NCBI GenBank assembly: GCA_907165275.2
Contig: OU015662.1
Location: forward strand, 4,533,501-4,597,500
DNA length: 64,000 nucleotides
Source of the DNA: Zygaena filipendulae
Taxonomy: Eukaryota; Arthropoda; Insecta; Lepidoptera; Zygaenidae
Reading direction: 5' to 3'
The position numbers were made by a program, and so were the translations under genes. Shown piece by piece: positions 25,140-37,027 of the stretch. The notes beneath the pieces were generated by a model. That model was not told the DNA's origin and made no database searches. It saw nothing but the letters and a program-made list of their open reading frames with translations. Numbering within the stretch: the first letter of the stretch is position 1; every line of letters begins with the position of its first letter.

Positions 25140-26886
25140 TAATAATTAATTAATAGTCAAGAGAAAGTTACGTTTTCATAGGTAAGCAAGTACCAGCAAT
25201 ACAACGAGAGTTTCTGTAGGAAATTTTGTAATTTTCCCGCATGAAACTGTGGGCAACGAGTAAGTGTATTTGGAACCCATCTGCAAATTCTCACCTTTTT
25301 GTGTGGGTGACATTTTGTGAGAAATAATTTCTAAAACCGTTGAAAAAAAAATTAAACAAAAAATGTTGAACCAAACTCATAATTGGCACAAAAGATGCAA
25401 CATCGAAGAAAAAGTTTTTCAAAAAGAGCGAACTAGTGCTATCTCTTTTAGGATATATATTTTGTTCCTCATTTTTTCTCAGCGATTCAACATAGAGCCG
25501 CTTATTTTTTATCGATTCTCCGTTCTGTACGAGATTTTTATCTTAAAATCACTAGAGACTTCTTTGTCAACAATATTATTTGGTAAAATATTATATCAGA
25601 CCAATAAGATAATTTTAACAAGCTCAACAACAACCCAACCCACAGAAACGCGTTGTTACAAATATGATACTTATAAACATTCTCGTTTTTACTAAAAAGT
25701 TCTTTAAGTATTTGTTTAATATAATATCTGTATGTTGCTGGTTGTTCCTAGCTCACGACTTGATTCCTGTTAACTTCAGAATACCTTTGGTATAATCTCT
25801 AACACAGTTTCCTACTGAAACTTTGATACCTATTAATATTGAGAGAACTTTTTCTCTGGAGAACATTTGTTGATCAGGCCATGCATTTTGCATAGATAAT
25901 ATATAAGAATAAATAGAACGACAACAGCTGTACTAAAGCAACCAAGAAGTCAACTCTTAATGATCATATTTTTTTAATTAATCATTAGGTACCACGAAAA
26001 CTGGTACCTAATTCAAACTTTAAATTTTAGTTAAAATCTTGTTCGACTCTACACTTTCGTTAGTCCATTATTTTTAAACTGGTAAGATCTTTTTTTAACT
26101 TTTGAACAAAGTGATAATATTTGCTACCTGAGCATGGGTGCGTTTTAAAAGCGGCACGTGAAATATTATGGGACCATCCTCTGTCACATACCTACACCTT
26201 AAGAAAATGAAAAAAATAAAAAAAGAGATAGAACGTAGGAGCGTTAGTAAAACAGAAAGAGACCGATGGCGAATAAAAAACACCATTCTTAATTGCCTTG
26301 ATTAGATTTCAAGGATAATAAAAATTGTGATTCACCCGCTCTGTCAAGGTTCATATTTTTCGATTTTATACGCTATACGAAGTTTTTGGTGAAAAATTAT
26401 TATTGTATTGTATGGTATGTTTACTATTCTCGGTTTTGCTTCATTGTGTTTATTTTATAGTCTGGAGCTACCAGAATTATTGATAGACCACGCACCGCGA
26501 CTGTCAACACAGATATCCAATAAAAAAGCCAAGTAGGATATATTTCGCGCCTCGACTTCCTTGTGGAAGTGTATTTTGTCAGTTTTTTTATTAAATTTGA
26601 TCCCCCCGTCACGGGGCTTCCGGGTCACGTTAATTTATAGTAGGTATAGATAGTAGATCATTTTATTTCACGCACAGCAGATTGTATTTTTTTTTTGTAT
26701 ACTTACTATATAATTATTAGTTATTTTTATACCTACGATTACGTAATATGAACATTATTAGCTTAAAGCCCAATCCTAAGAAAAAAATAATAAAAGTGTC
26801 GAATAACGTTTCTTCTTATTAGAGAAAACTAAGTATTATATATCTATTCTATATCTAGTCTATATCTTATGTATGTATGTCTATCG
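25140..26886. other. No gene seen
   Basis: Anonymous sequence. A 110-codon plus frame at 25363-25695 is Ile/Phe/Lys-rich, as expected by chance in AT-rich DNA. Confidence 0.45.
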
Positions 26887-27118
26887 GCCGCACTCAGAGT
26901 CAACTTTATGATTACTTAGTTAAGTATAGATTTTTAAAACAAAACTGCCGCAATCAGAGACGGGCAGTAAATTAATGTTAATTGGCATTTAATGAGATGT
27001 AACTTAATAAGTTAAATGCCAATTAACATTAATTTATTAAACTTGCCTGATTGCGACAGTTTTGTTTTAAAAATCTATACATAAATAAATAATAATTAAA
27101 CTCGACTCTGAGTGCGGC
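26887..27118. mobile_element. Long palindromic MITE (GCCGCACTCAGAGTC family), copy 1
   Basis: Ends GCCGCACTCAGAGTC at 26887-26901 and its inverse GACTCTGAGTGCGGC at 27104-27118. The two halves pair along most of their length. AACAAAACTGCCGCAATCAG and TTAATGTTAATTGGCATTTAA on the left return inverted on the right, with a short loop near 27003-27010. About 232 bp, no ORF. Two more copies lie at 40113 and 63514. Confidence 0.85.
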
Positions 27119-28916
27119 GGTTAATCTTCTTAAAATTAATATCTAATATTATATTTATACCTAATTTTATCATCTTTATAATTTGATGTAAAAATAGGAC
27201 GAATATTTTCAGATTACGAAGAACTAATATTGATTTAGTTATGGACTCTTTATGAATAGGTAACTTCTCTAATGTAATTTCTATGCTAATAAGTATCCAC
27301 GTGTTGCCATGTCTGTATCTCCAGCCTGTTGGAAAATATGATACTATGGGGTGAATATTTTACGTACTCTATATTCTTTCCATCGACCCACCTATATACT
27401 TATGCATTTACTGCCATTGAAATTTTGGGGAGGGCAAAGGCCCTACCCATAAGGATTATTATTTAAAATTGCTCTTTTCTGTTGAACCGTCGTTATGAAA
27501 CGTTTGTAATCTTTATTTAAAAATTTAACAGGCCACTTGTATTCGATAGTAATATAAATAACCCACTTTTAAAAACAAAGTTGATGTTGTAAAATTCTAT
27601 AAAAAAGGTATAGTAGATTCTACCTCAGCAATGAGTTTATTACGTTAGTAAGAGAAATTGTTACTTATTAGGTAACAAGGACATCCCGCTGATATCTCGA
27701 CTTCGAGCTTCGGTACCCACAAACCGTAATAACGTACCTTGTTCCTTTTATCTTATCCCAACACGTTATACCGTCGATAAACTCAATTTATTCCACTTCT
27801 ATAATATTATCAACAAACTCGAGAAAACAAAACATTTTATATAAATTAGGGTTCGAATGTTATTAACATAAATTATCGTACAATCGATAACAATATTGCT
27901 TTACATCGACCTGTGTTTAGTTTTTTTTTTAAGGCAATGCATGCGACGACTGTTTAAATTCAATATGAGTGAAGCCAGTTTATTACAGAGTAGTTTCTCA
28001 TTCGATTCCCGTATATGAATAAAACAGAACAGAAATATTTAATAATTGCTACAACCTCATTCCGTGTGATCGATTCGAAACCGATTATGTATATCGATTT
28101 AAATTTGATTGCTACACAAAGTTTTCACCGATGGATCGAGTTATGATTTAATCGGAGGAATATCGATACGTGGGTAAGACGATACCCCTACGGCGAATGT
28201 GAGCGAAAACGATTGATCATTATTCATTTGAAAGCTGACAGATTGTGATGTGAAACACTTTGGTGTAATAACTTTAACACGCTCCGGCGTCTCCCTGATA
28301 GATGTTTCGTGAAATAACAAAATGTTAACACGTCATGTGTTTTTGAGAACGTAAAAGTAAGACAGTAATTGCGTCATTGTACTCAAAATTTTAATATTAC
28401 CCGTAATACGATCCAATTTAGTACAACCAACTTGTACGTGTTCCAAAAAACGAAAAAGATTAATTTAGGTAAAATTATTTTAGGTCTTTTTTGTCTAACT
28501 TTTACTTGCGTACTTAAAAAGATGGCCGTCAGGCGTTACTAAAAAAATTGTGCAATTAATGAAAAAAAAACTGAATTATCTGGACATATCGAGAGATGAG
28601 AGCAATTGTGTATCTCCGTGTTTTTCAAAAACGCGATGTTATAATATCTATCGCAACCCAAAATAAATATAGCTGCATTTATATCTCTTCCTCTGTCACA
28701 AAGCCGTTTAGCAGAACTGGACAAAGATTTCATTCGCCTTGCTTATACTTTTTGAAACGCAGGCATTGTTTTATCGCTATCGGTTTACGGAAATGCCTAT
28801 GACAATAAGAAATTCAACCGGCGAAAGTGACGCCACCGCTCTTTCAAAAAGCACACCACCACCAGCTATAGTGGATAAATGATCGAGTAAAATGACTTAG
28901 ATGTAGCCGCACCACT

Positions 28917-28990
28917 ACTTATGTACTTATGTGTATGTGTGTGTATGTGTTATGTATGTACTTATGTGTATGTAGGTACTTATGTACCTA
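28917..28990. repeat. Degenerate TATG/GTAC simple repeat
   Basis: Tandem TACTTATGTGTATGTGTGTG-like units that end in TACTTATGTACCTACCTA, immediately before the Helitron-like copy at 28999. Confidence 0.6.
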
Positions 28991-28998
28991 CCTAAAAT

Positions 28999-29204
28999 TA
29001 TTCGTCCCTCGCGGTCTCACCCGCGGTAATTTCGTAGTTATCGCTGGAATTCCAGGATAAAATATAAATATAAACCTTTCTCATGAATCACTCTATTTAT
29101 TGGTGAAAACCGCATGAAAATCCGTTGAGTAGTTTTAAAGATTTAAGCATACATAAGGACAGACATACAGCGGGAAGTGACATTGTTTTATAATATGTAG
29201 TAAT
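28999..29204 (-). mobile_element. Helitron-like repeat, diverged
   Basis: CGTCCCTCGCGGTCTCACCC, GGAATTCCAGGATAAAATAT, AAATCCGTTGAGTAGTTTTA and TTTTATAATATGTAGTA. The CTAG terminus is lost. Confidence 0.5.
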
Positions 29205-30688
29205 ACGAACTTAAAAATGAGAGATATGGCAACAGTAGGCTACTTTTACTATCAAGAAGCAATCTCTACCAGGCTATCTTATCGACTAATAATTTACTAA
29301 AGGAAGAGGAAGTGATAATCGCCTATGCGTAAAGTTGTCGACGATGAATTTCGGATGGTCGAACACCCAAGTCAACGTGAGTACCAAAAATCCAACGCTA
29401 TTACGTTAAGTTTCTATTAATATCAATCGCGCCAACCATAAAGAGTTAGTGTTTCGAGTCGACAAAAGAAAAACACGGAGCCGGTAAAGGCATCTGTCCT
29501 TTCATAGCCAACTTAACTAAAAGGATTAGGATGATAATATCTTCCGTCGTCTGACAGCCAGTGTGGTCCGCGGAGCGTGAACAAGGAACTCTTTTGTTAA
29601 AGCATTTACGAATTTCGTTACCTTAAGCTCTTAATACTTTTATACCATACTTACTTTTAATTTTTAGCATTCGAAATACAGAAAGGGTTGATTCTTAATC
29701 TCCCTCACCAGAATTTTAAGGCGTCACTTCTTTTGTGGCTTCCATTTATCTTGCGGTAAATTCATTTCGATTTATGTAAGCGCAAAAAATATTATAGAGG
29801 TGCCACCAAAAAGCCTATAAGGCTTAACGTTGGTTTATCTAAAATCTTGTTATAAATTAATTATTGTTGCTTTTAAAATGTCCAATGAATAGTTTTTAGA
29901 TAAAGAAGAACGTTGGAAAGTTATTCCTGTGTAAATGTGACATTAAGTCCGCCTTTTGCAACAAAGTTAAATGAATAAATTTAAAATTAATGTCCTGTAA
30001 GACAGAAAATTAAACTAACGTAATAAAATTATCAAATAAGGAAATTTTATCGATGCACAATTTAAATTAAAAATTGCCGAACTACTACTGCACTCTGTAA
30101 TTATATATATTTTAGACAAAGTCTTAATTAAATTTCAAAATATCAAGTGTCAGTCAATTTATTTTTTTATTTATTGGGGCTTTTCGCGTTGCATGTGCAT
30201 TGTGCATTGCACAATATTGAGATTTATTAAATTGAAAATTTTACTTTTATTTTGTTCAGCAGGATACCGGACAGGAACAAAGAATAGGTACCTACCTATT
30301 GACAGTATTTCTTTTAAGCTAAATATGTATAACAACAATAGCCACTACCTATCTCCTTTTTTAATGCATTGAGACAGGAAAGTTTCTCACAAATAACAAT
30401 GATGATACCTACGACCTACGTATGTTATTTTTTATAGCAAATTAAATATTTCCATTCGTCATCAATGAATTTCAAAGTCAACAAGAACATTTTCAAAGCA
30501 GCTGATACCTTCGTTCATTCAAAGTTTGTGGTTCAGCCACGCAATCAGATCTGCCAAAGCTTCGTGAAAAAAAAAAATTTATTGTAATAAGTCGTCGTGA
30601 ACATTCGCCACCGCTCGGCTCATCCCGCCCTGCACCCCTCACCTCTCTACCAAACGTATACTCGACTGCCGCAGTGCCTCTACTCGCA

Positions 30689-30723
30689 TCAGTTGACTTT
30701 CCGCAGCGTCGGGGCACGGACGC
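30689..30723 (+). promoter_or_regulatory. Candidate core promoter of the Toll gene (Inr + DPE)
   Basis: TCAGTT at 30689-30694 matches the arthropod initiator consensus TCAKTY with A+1 at 30691. At +28 to +33 (30718-30723) the sequence is GGACGC, which fits the functional DPE range DSWYVY at the exact required spacing. The surrounding 30600-30735 is clearly more GC- and CpG-rich than the AT-rich flanks. No TATA box is needed in this promoter class. Inference from motif and spacing only; no transcript evidence. Confidence 0.45.
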
Positions 30724-31161
30724 GCGTGCCTTACGACGATACGTATGAACGCACGATTCTGTGGGAACACGCCTCGCTAACGTGTTTCGTAATTATAATC
30801 AAACTGTTGTATAAACAAAACAATAGCAATTTTCATGCGACACCAAAATGAACGACACAAGTTTTGATCAGTGATAATATAACCGGACGTTTTAGTAAAT
30901 TAATGTGGATTATTCTGTGAAAATTTTGTTTACGTTAACGAAAACCATCTGACCTCCAATGGACTGTGAATTGAGATTCTCATGATGTGCTCTAGTGTAA
31001 TAAGGACTATTTACTAAATTGATGCCGAAATAGACGGTACAAATTGATGGATACTACACATCCGGCAAGGGGACGGATTATACGAACACCGACGGAAAAA
31101 ACATGACACAGAGCTTATCGTGTCTTGTTTTCTTTCTTCCCTGATATTTGATTTTCTCATA
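30691..31161 (+). promoter_or_regulatory. Predicted 5' leader of the Toll gene with many upstream ORFs
   Basis: If transcription starts at 30691 and there is no leader intron, the 5' UTR is 471 nt. It carries short ATG-stop frames at 30745-30780, 30835-30867, 30848-30874, 30903-30920, 30959-30985, 30982-31017, 31022-31033, 31047-31106 and 31103-31144. The last ends 17 nt before the main ATG. A pyrimidine-rich stretch at 31121-31140 is not followed by an AG before the ATG, so an intron ending just before the start codon is unlikely. An intron ending elsewhere, for example after CACAG at 31111, cannot be excluded. Confidence 0.4.
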
Positions 31162-34100
31162 ATGGCTTTCCAACAATATAACTCAAGAAAACATTTTAGC
31201 CAAATCCTGTTTTGGTTAGTCATCGGACTCAATGTTGCCGATCAGAGCTCATTACCATTAAAATATGAAGCTCCTGACGATTGCCAGTGGTGGTTAAAAG
31301 GTCCAAATGATTCGAAAGACTCGCATGAAGTTTCCCTCACCTGTAAACTTCGAACAATTAACAGTGAGTTCGACACTACAAACTTTAGTGTTATTCCTTC
31401 GGATCACACAACATCGCTAAGGATAGAATGCAACGAAGAAATGATGTATAAAAGTTCACTAGATGACCGTAGTTTCTCACATCTAGTGAAATTACGAGAA
31501 CTTGTTTTAGATAGTTGTAAAATTGGAAGATGGCCGCCTGGCGTACTTTCAGGTTTGAGAGATCTAAGAAACTTGACCATTCGAACGAAGAACACAGAAT
31601 GGGCAGCTATGAGCTTAGAAATAGCAGCAGAAAGTTTTTCAGCTGTACGACAACTGGAAAAGCTAGACCTAAGTTTTAACAACATTTGGTCGTTTCCTGA
31701 AAACTTATTTTGTCCACTGACAAACTTAGTGTATTTGAATGTGTCTTCAAATCGTTTGCAAGATGTGAGTGATTTAGGATTTAGAGAGAGAGCTATACAT
31801 CAAGCCCTTATCAGTGAACAAGATCTTCCGGGTCCTTCAGTCCCGTCCATGCAACATTCCTCATGTTCGTTGGATATAGAAGTTTTAGACGCCTCAAGCA
31901 ACCACTTTGTGCTTATGCCAGAAAATGGTTTTATGGCTCTAAGAAGATTAAAAGAGCTACACATTCATGATAACGAAATTTCTATGGTTGCTGATAAAGC
32001 ATTAGCCGGACTTAAACAGCTACAAATTATAGATTTATCAAACAATAAAATCGTAGCTTTGCCACAAGATCTGTTTAAAGATAGCAGACCCGTCATCAAA
32101 GAGATATATCTGCAAAATAATTCTATCAGTGTACTTTCTCCTAGTCTATTCGCCAACTTAGACCAATTGTTAGCGTTGGACTTATCGAATAATCACCTTA
32201 CGAGCACATGGATTAATGAAAATACATTCACTGGACTAATAAGAATGGTTTTGCTAAACTTGTCAAATAACAGATTAACAAAACTAGATCCAAGGATATT
32301 TAAAGATCTCTACACTCTACAAATATTGAATGTGCAGCACAACAGCTTAGAAAGTATTGCAGCAGATACATTTTCTCCAATGAATAACTTGCATACACTG
32401 ATTTTGTCGTACAACAAAATTTCTCACATAGATGCATATGCACTCAATGGTCTATACGTGTTATCACTTTTATCTATCGATAATAATCATCTCGAAGATC
32501 TCCAACCTGAAGCTTTTAGAAACACTTCCTCGCTACAAGATTTGAATTTAAATGGAAATCGTTTAAAGAAAGTGCCCATCGCCATAAAAAATATGCGGCT
32601 TCTGAGAACACTTGATCTTGGTGAAAATCAGATAACAGTTTTAGAAGATTCTAGTTTCGTCGGTTTGGAAAATGTATATGGTCTACGTCTTATTGGGAAC
32701 AAAATAGAAAACATAAGTAAAAATGTATTTTCTGACTTGCCATCGTTACAAATTCTCAACTTGGCCCGTAATAGATTGAAGAATATTGACATGAAAGCTT
32801 TTGAGACACTAACGAATTTACAAGCAGTAAGACTAGATGCTAACCAGTTAACTAACATCCAAGGTCTGTTTGTAAACATTCCATCTTTGTTGTGGTTAAA
32901 CGTATCAGATAACCAAATAGAATGGTTTGATTACGCCGTAATACCCACGGGACTTCAGTGGCTTGACCTACATAGCAACAACATAAAAGAATTGGGAAAC
33001 AATTACCGCCTAGATAAAGAATTAGCACTGCAAACTTTAGACGCAAGTTTTAACAAAATGACCAAAATATCGGCTTTCTCTATTCCCAGGAGCGTAGAAT
33101 TGCTGTTCTTGAATGATAATCAAATTACACAAGTTGAAGCTCAAACTTTTGTTGGAAAAACCAATTTAACGAGAGTCGATTTGTATGCTAATCAGATAAC
33201 TAGTATGGATCTCAATGCTCTCCGCCTAACTCCAGTCGATCCGGGCCGACCCTTGCCCGAATTTTATATAGGCGGAAATCCGTTTCAATGCGATTGTACT
33301 ATGGAGTGGTTACAACGCATCAACAAACTAGACCATCTAAGACAGCATCCAAGAGTGATGGATTTGGAAAGTATTTACTGCAAATTGTTATATAACCGTG
33401 AAAGAACTTACATTCCGCTTATCGAAGCAGAATCATCTCAGTTTTTGTGTACATACAAAACGCACTGTTTCGCGTTGTGCCATTGTTGTGATTTTGACGC
33501 TTGCGATTGTGAAATGACGTGTCCGTCGAACTGTACGTGTTATCATGACCAACCGTGGTCAGCGAATATTGTGGACTGTTCTGCAGCTGGGTATTCCGAA
33601 ATACCTAGCAGTATACCTATGGACGCTACTGAACTCTATTTAGACGGTAATAATTTTGGTGGTTTAACAAGTCACGCTTTTATAGGACGTAAGAATTTAA
33701 AAATATTGTATGCAAATAATTCTAATATAGACGCTTTGTATAATAATACGTTTAGTGGACTAAAACGCTTAACGGTTTTGCATTTAGAAAAAAACAACAT
33801 AAAAGAGTTGCTCGGTTTTGAACTATCGCCTCTCGAGAATTTGCGCGAATTGCATCTACAAGACAATAAAATACATTACATCGATAACCGAACGTTCATT
33901 GAGCTGAGGCATTTAGAGGTGTTGCGCTTAGAAGGGAATAACATTTACGGCTTTGCTGTGTGGCAATTCACTTTGAACCCATACTTGGTAGAGATAAGTC
34001 TCTCTCGCAATCAATGGTCATGCGATTGTCAATATATGGATAAATTCCGAAATTGGTTTAAAAATAACATTGGGAAGGTAGAGGACGCCGATAAGATCAC

Positions 34101-35007
34101 CTGCATATTTGATAATGTAACAAATGCAGTTGGACCTCATATGAATGACTTCAACTCGACAGTTTGTACAAGCCATATCGGTGGACTTATGAAAATGGAA
34201 AATCAGGTCATAAACGATTACCTACCACTTTTATTGGTGTCACTATGCGTGTTTATAATAAGCTCAGCTCTCATATGTGGCGTGTTTTATTGGAGGCGCG
34301 AGCTCCGTGTGTGGATTTACTACCACTGTGGATTCCGAATGTGCTACAAAAGTACAGCTTTCGACGAGGAAGCGGATAAAGACCGCCTGTTTGACGCCTA
34401 CATCAGTTACAGCGTGAAAGATGAGGCGTTTGTCGCTCAAATGTTGGCGCCTGGCCTCGAATCGGCCGATCCTAGTTTCCGCCTATGCCTACACTACCGC
34501 GACTTTAATGCTTCAGCGTACGTCGCCGACACTATAATAGAAGCAGTGGAATCGTCTAAAAGGACGATAATAGTTCTATCTAAAAATTTCATAAACAACG
34601 AGTGGTGTCGTTTCGAATTCAAAACGGCGCTCCACGAAGTGTTGAAAGAGAGACGTAGAAGACTGATAATAATATTGCTCGGTGATATACCGAACAGAGA
34701 CATCGATCCGGAGTTGAGGTTGTGTTTGAAAGCGAATACGTGTATAGAGTGGGGTGATAGACAGTTTTGGCAAAAGTTAAGATTCGCGATGCCGGACTTG
34801 AGGAAAAGCCAATATCATCGTTCCACGGTGAATATTTACGCGTCGGTGTCACCGGTGGGGGCCGGGCGGGCGCCAGCGCCGCCCCCGCCGCCCCCTCCGG
34901 GCAAGCTCCCCCCCCTGCTGGGCGACGGGCTGGCCCTGCCGGCCGGCGTCCACGCACGCGACCCGCACGCACACCGCATACCGCCGCACGCACAGCTCTG
35001 GGCGTAG
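31162..35007 (+). CDS. Long-type Toll receptor (Toll-6/7/8 clade, probably Toll-6-like), single exon
   Basis: This is a type I membrane receptor of the insect long-Toll group, which acts in cell-surface recognition, tissue patterning and in some cases immunity. The open frame can be read from a GTG at 31120, but the first real ATG is at 31162 (A at -3, G at +4), after an in-frame TGA at 31045. That gives 1281 aa. Residues 1-27 form a signal peptide (hydrophobic core [12 protein letters not shown]). LRRs fill about 105-690. A cysteine cap follows (C710, C712, C740, C763), then an N-cap rich in Cys (about 769-806, including [18 protein letters not shown]), four to five more LRRs (822-945) and a second C-cap (C954, C956, C981, C1002). 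The membrane helix is about 1019-1043. The TIR is about 1074-1213, with box 1 LFDAYISYS, box 2 LCLHYRDF and box 3 [10 protein letters not shown]. The tail has a run of Pro at 1240-1246. Two LRR blocks and no introns match Drosophila 18w, Toll-6, Toll-7 and Tollo. The second LRR block and a tail starting VNIYAS look most like Toll-6 from memory; paralogue assignment needs a tree. Confidence 0.96.
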   Translation: MAFQQYNSRKHFSQILFWLVIGLNVADQSSLPLKYEAPDDCQWWLKGPNDSKDSHEVSLTCKLRTINSEFDTTNFSVIPSDHTTSLRIECNEEMMYKSSLDDRSFSHLVKLRELVLDSCKIGRWPPGVLSGLRDLRNLTIRTKNTEWAAMSLEIAAESFSAVRQLEKLDLSFNNIWSFPENLFCPLTNLVYLNVSSNRLQDVSDLGFRERAIHQALISEQDLPGPSVPSMQHSSCSLDIEVLDASSNHFVLMPENGFMALRRLKELHIHDNEISMVADKALAGLKQLQIIDLSNNKIVALPQDLFKDSRPVIKEIYLQNNSISVLSPSLFANLDQLLALDLSNNHLTSTWINENTFTGLIRMVLLNLSNNRLTKLDPRIFKDLYTLQILNVQHNSLESIAADTFSPMNNLHTLILSYNKISHIDAYALNGLYVLSLLSIDNNHLEDLQPEAFRNTSSLQDLNLNGNRLKKVPIAIKNMRLLRTLDLGENQITVLEDSSFVGLENVYGLRLIGNKIENISKNVFSDLPSLQILNLARNRLKNIDMKAFETLTNLQAVRLDANQLTNIQGLFVNIPSLLWLNVSDNQIEWFDYAVIPTGLQWLDLHSNNIKELGNNYRLDKELALQTLDASFNKMTKISAFSIPRSVELLFLNDNQITQVEAQTFVGKTNLTRVDLYANQITSMDLNALRLTPVDPGRPLPEFYIGGNPFQCDCTMEWLQRINKLDHLRQHPRVMDLESIYCKLLYNRERTYIPLIEAESSQFLCTYKTHCFALCHCCDFDACDCEMTCPSNCTCYHDQPWSANIVDCSAAGYSEIPSSIPMDATELYLDGNNFGGLTSHAFIGRKNLKILYANNSNIDALYNNTFSGLKRLTVLHLEKNNIKELLGFELSPLENLRELHLQDNKIHYIDNRTFIELRHLEVLRLEGNNIYGFAVWQFTLNPYLVEISLSRNQWSCDCQYMDKFRNWFKNNIGKVEDADKITCIFDNVTNAVGPHMNDFNSTVCTSHIGGLMKMENQVINDYLPLLLVSLCVFIISSALICGVFYWRRELRVWIYYHCGFRMCYKSTAFDEEADKDRLFDAYISYSVKDEAFVAQMLAPGLESADPSFRLCLHYRDFNASAYVADTIIEAVESSKRTIIVLSKNFINNEWCRFEFKTALHEVLKERRRRLIIILLGDIPNRDIDPELRLCLKANTCIEWGDRQFWQKLRFAMPDLRKSQYHRSTVNIYASVSPVGAGRAPAPPPPPPPGKLPPLLGDGLALPAGVHARDPHAHRIPPHAQLWA

Positions 35008-35848
35008 CGCATGCTACAACGCAGGTAAACAGACACTGTTATTACTTGCAACGCTTAAGCGTATTAGTCCAACAAAAAGTGATAATTTATTTGTATAGTT
35101 AGGAACGATTACGTTATATTCAAATATTTATTATGTAATAATTATAAGCCATGAACGAATTATATAAAAATTACGCATTTATTCACAATACGTTAGGATG
35201 CTAGTTTGGTACAATACAAAAACACTAACTAGGTCATAATAATAATATAATAAATTCCTAATTTCTGCGATAGTAATTTATAGGCTGCTGTAAATACCTA
35301 AATATCTGCATCGTACTAAGATTTTTATATGTTAATTTAATTTCATGTTCTTAAATTATTATAGTATAACGCCAAAGTTTAAAACTAATATTATTCTATA
35401 CAGTTGCATTTATAGCATAAATTTGTTAAATTTAGTTATTTTTATGGACAAGATTGTAAATAATTATTATTTTGTATATTATCTGTAAATATTGGAAAGA
35501 GAAATTATTGAAGGAGCATGAAAACCACGAAATACACAAATTTTCGAAATTTTAATTTATTTTGTTTTATTTCTATTGGTTACCTTTATTCTTAACACTC
35601 ATTAATGGTTGGTTAATTGTCTATGATTTGCGTCAATTTAAATGCTTATTAGTATTTTTTTCACCAGTATAATTTATTCACTGTCTCACAATAGAATACA
35701 AAAGCAGTGTTAGATGTTATATTTTTCATGATATGGTGAAAAAAATCTGTTTAATAATGACTAAAATTTATTTAGGCATATCTCAGCCACATTAAGTTTT
35801 CAATTTTAGATATTATCATCAAATTGCTATTTACAACATACCTACTAT
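35008..35848 (+). other. Probable Toll 3' UTR and downstream sequence
   Basis: AT-rich noncoding sequence following the stop. CAG|GTAAAC at 35022-35029 is a good splice-donor match 17 nt after the stop codon. No repeat family was recognised before the MITE that begins near 35849. Confidence 0.35.
35249..35254 (+). terminator. Candidate polyadenylation signal AATAAA of the Toll gene
   Basis: First canonical AATAAA after the stop codon, 242 bp downstream, in an AT-rich stretch. A second AATAAA at 36027-36032 lies inside a MITE. Which one is used cannot be told from sequence. Confidence 0.35.
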
Positions 35849-36094
35849 AAATGGATGTAGATAAGCAATAGTGTGTTAACCCACACTGCAGAAAATGAGT
35901 AGGTAAATCGTATTTTAAAATTATAGCGTCATTTTGGGGTCCATTTTTTTTATGTTTCAACAATTTGTTGGTATTTAAACAATGCAATAAGGTAAACAAA
36001 TAATTAAAAAACGTTCTATAGTTCTCAATAAAGCATTCTGTATCAGTAACTTAATTTTGTGGGTTAACATGTTATTGCTTATCGGCGTCCAATT
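35849..36094. mobile_element. MITE with terminal inverted repeats (copy 1, complete)
   Basis: The left end GATAAGCAATAGTGTGTTAA (35860-35879) returns inverted at 36059-36083. Weaker pairing reaches out to 35849 and 36094, giving about 246 bp. A second, broken copy at 60332-60455 shares the left terminus and a stretch around TTTAAACAATGYAATAAGGTA. There is no coding capacity, so it would be mobilised by a transposase elsewhere. It carries an AATAAA at 36027-36032, 1.02 kb after the Toll stop. Confidence 0.7.
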
Positions 36095-37027
36095 ATACGT
36101 GACGTAGATACCAAATATCTTTTCACTAATAAAGTCCCATATCTCGAGCAGTGTTTTTCTTTAACTGAGGTACAAACTGTGTGTGTGTGTGTAACCTTTA
36201 GTATGATTGCATGGCACTTAATGTAGGAGCTGTCGGAGCAACTGTACTTTAACAACAGTTAAAGTAGACTCTAACTTTGTCAATATGCACACAGTATTGC
36301 ACGTTCGAAGTCTCTCTATACTAAAGTTCAGACTGCATGATAGCTAAACTACCCATAATAACGGACGCAAACTAAATGTGGTCAGCGAATCATCATGGCG
36401 CATACTATAAGGTAACACTGTAGCGCTAATCGCTATAAAGATATTTCTTTTTAGATAATTTACTAAAAAATAAATCCCGAAGCGAACTCTTTAATGTAGG
36501 TACTTAAAAATAACTACAGTGACGCTGCGGGGAGTTTAATCTAGTATATAATATTATTGATTTGTGCAAATCTACATCACCGACATGAATGTAAAATGGA
36601 AAGAAGACAAGGGAAGCAGAATTGAGTAATTTTTTTCCATACCTGACTAATCCTCATAAACCTGCCAAAGTTCCACTTTATAGGAAAAGTAGTTTTCTAG
36701 ATTCTGTGGTTAGTCAGTCAGTGAGTGCTATCACGTGTTCACAGATAATTAGGATATAATATATGAAAGTACCTTGAAATGATTCTTGGAAATTATTCTG
36801 TTTAGGTATAATAAATCCAGTAGCAAGTAATAGTTAATATTCTGCCAAGCGCAAACCATAAGTTTCTCGATACACTTCTAATAGGAAATTACAGTTCGCA
36901 GTCACTTTGATTGCTCGGAGTTGTAAGTATCGATAATAATTTAATTTACTTCCAATACAGCTGTAAGTAGGTACACTGAGACTGAGTGTTCAAAATAGTT
37001 TGAAGAATTTATATTTAAACTAAGTAG

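Larger units (their letters stand above)
27119..30600. other. Upstream flank of the Toll gene; ATCGAT cluster
   Basis: No coding evidence. 27770-28170 has repeated ATCGAT/TATCGAT words, including a perfect TATCGATA at 28161-28168 (the DRE/DREF-type octamer). A Helitron-like copy at 28999 is the only clear repeat. Confidence 0.35.

Noticed and set aside
25363..25695. 110-codon frame
   Set aside because: Ile/Phe/Lys/Thr-rich composition as expected from AT-rich noncoding DNA; no motif.
30597..30851. An 84-codon frame upstream of Toll
   Set aside because: It begins at GTG, overlaps the predicted promoter and leader, and has no domain.
31120..31161. Extension of the Toll protein to a start at 31120
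   Set aside because: The codon at 31120 is GTG, not ATG. The first in-frame ATG is 31162, which also gives a sensible signal peptide.
34619..35102. Long frames on the minus strand and another plus frame over the Toll tail
   Set aside because: They arise from the GC-rich stretch, which has few stops in any frame. The TIR-containing frame is clearly the real one.
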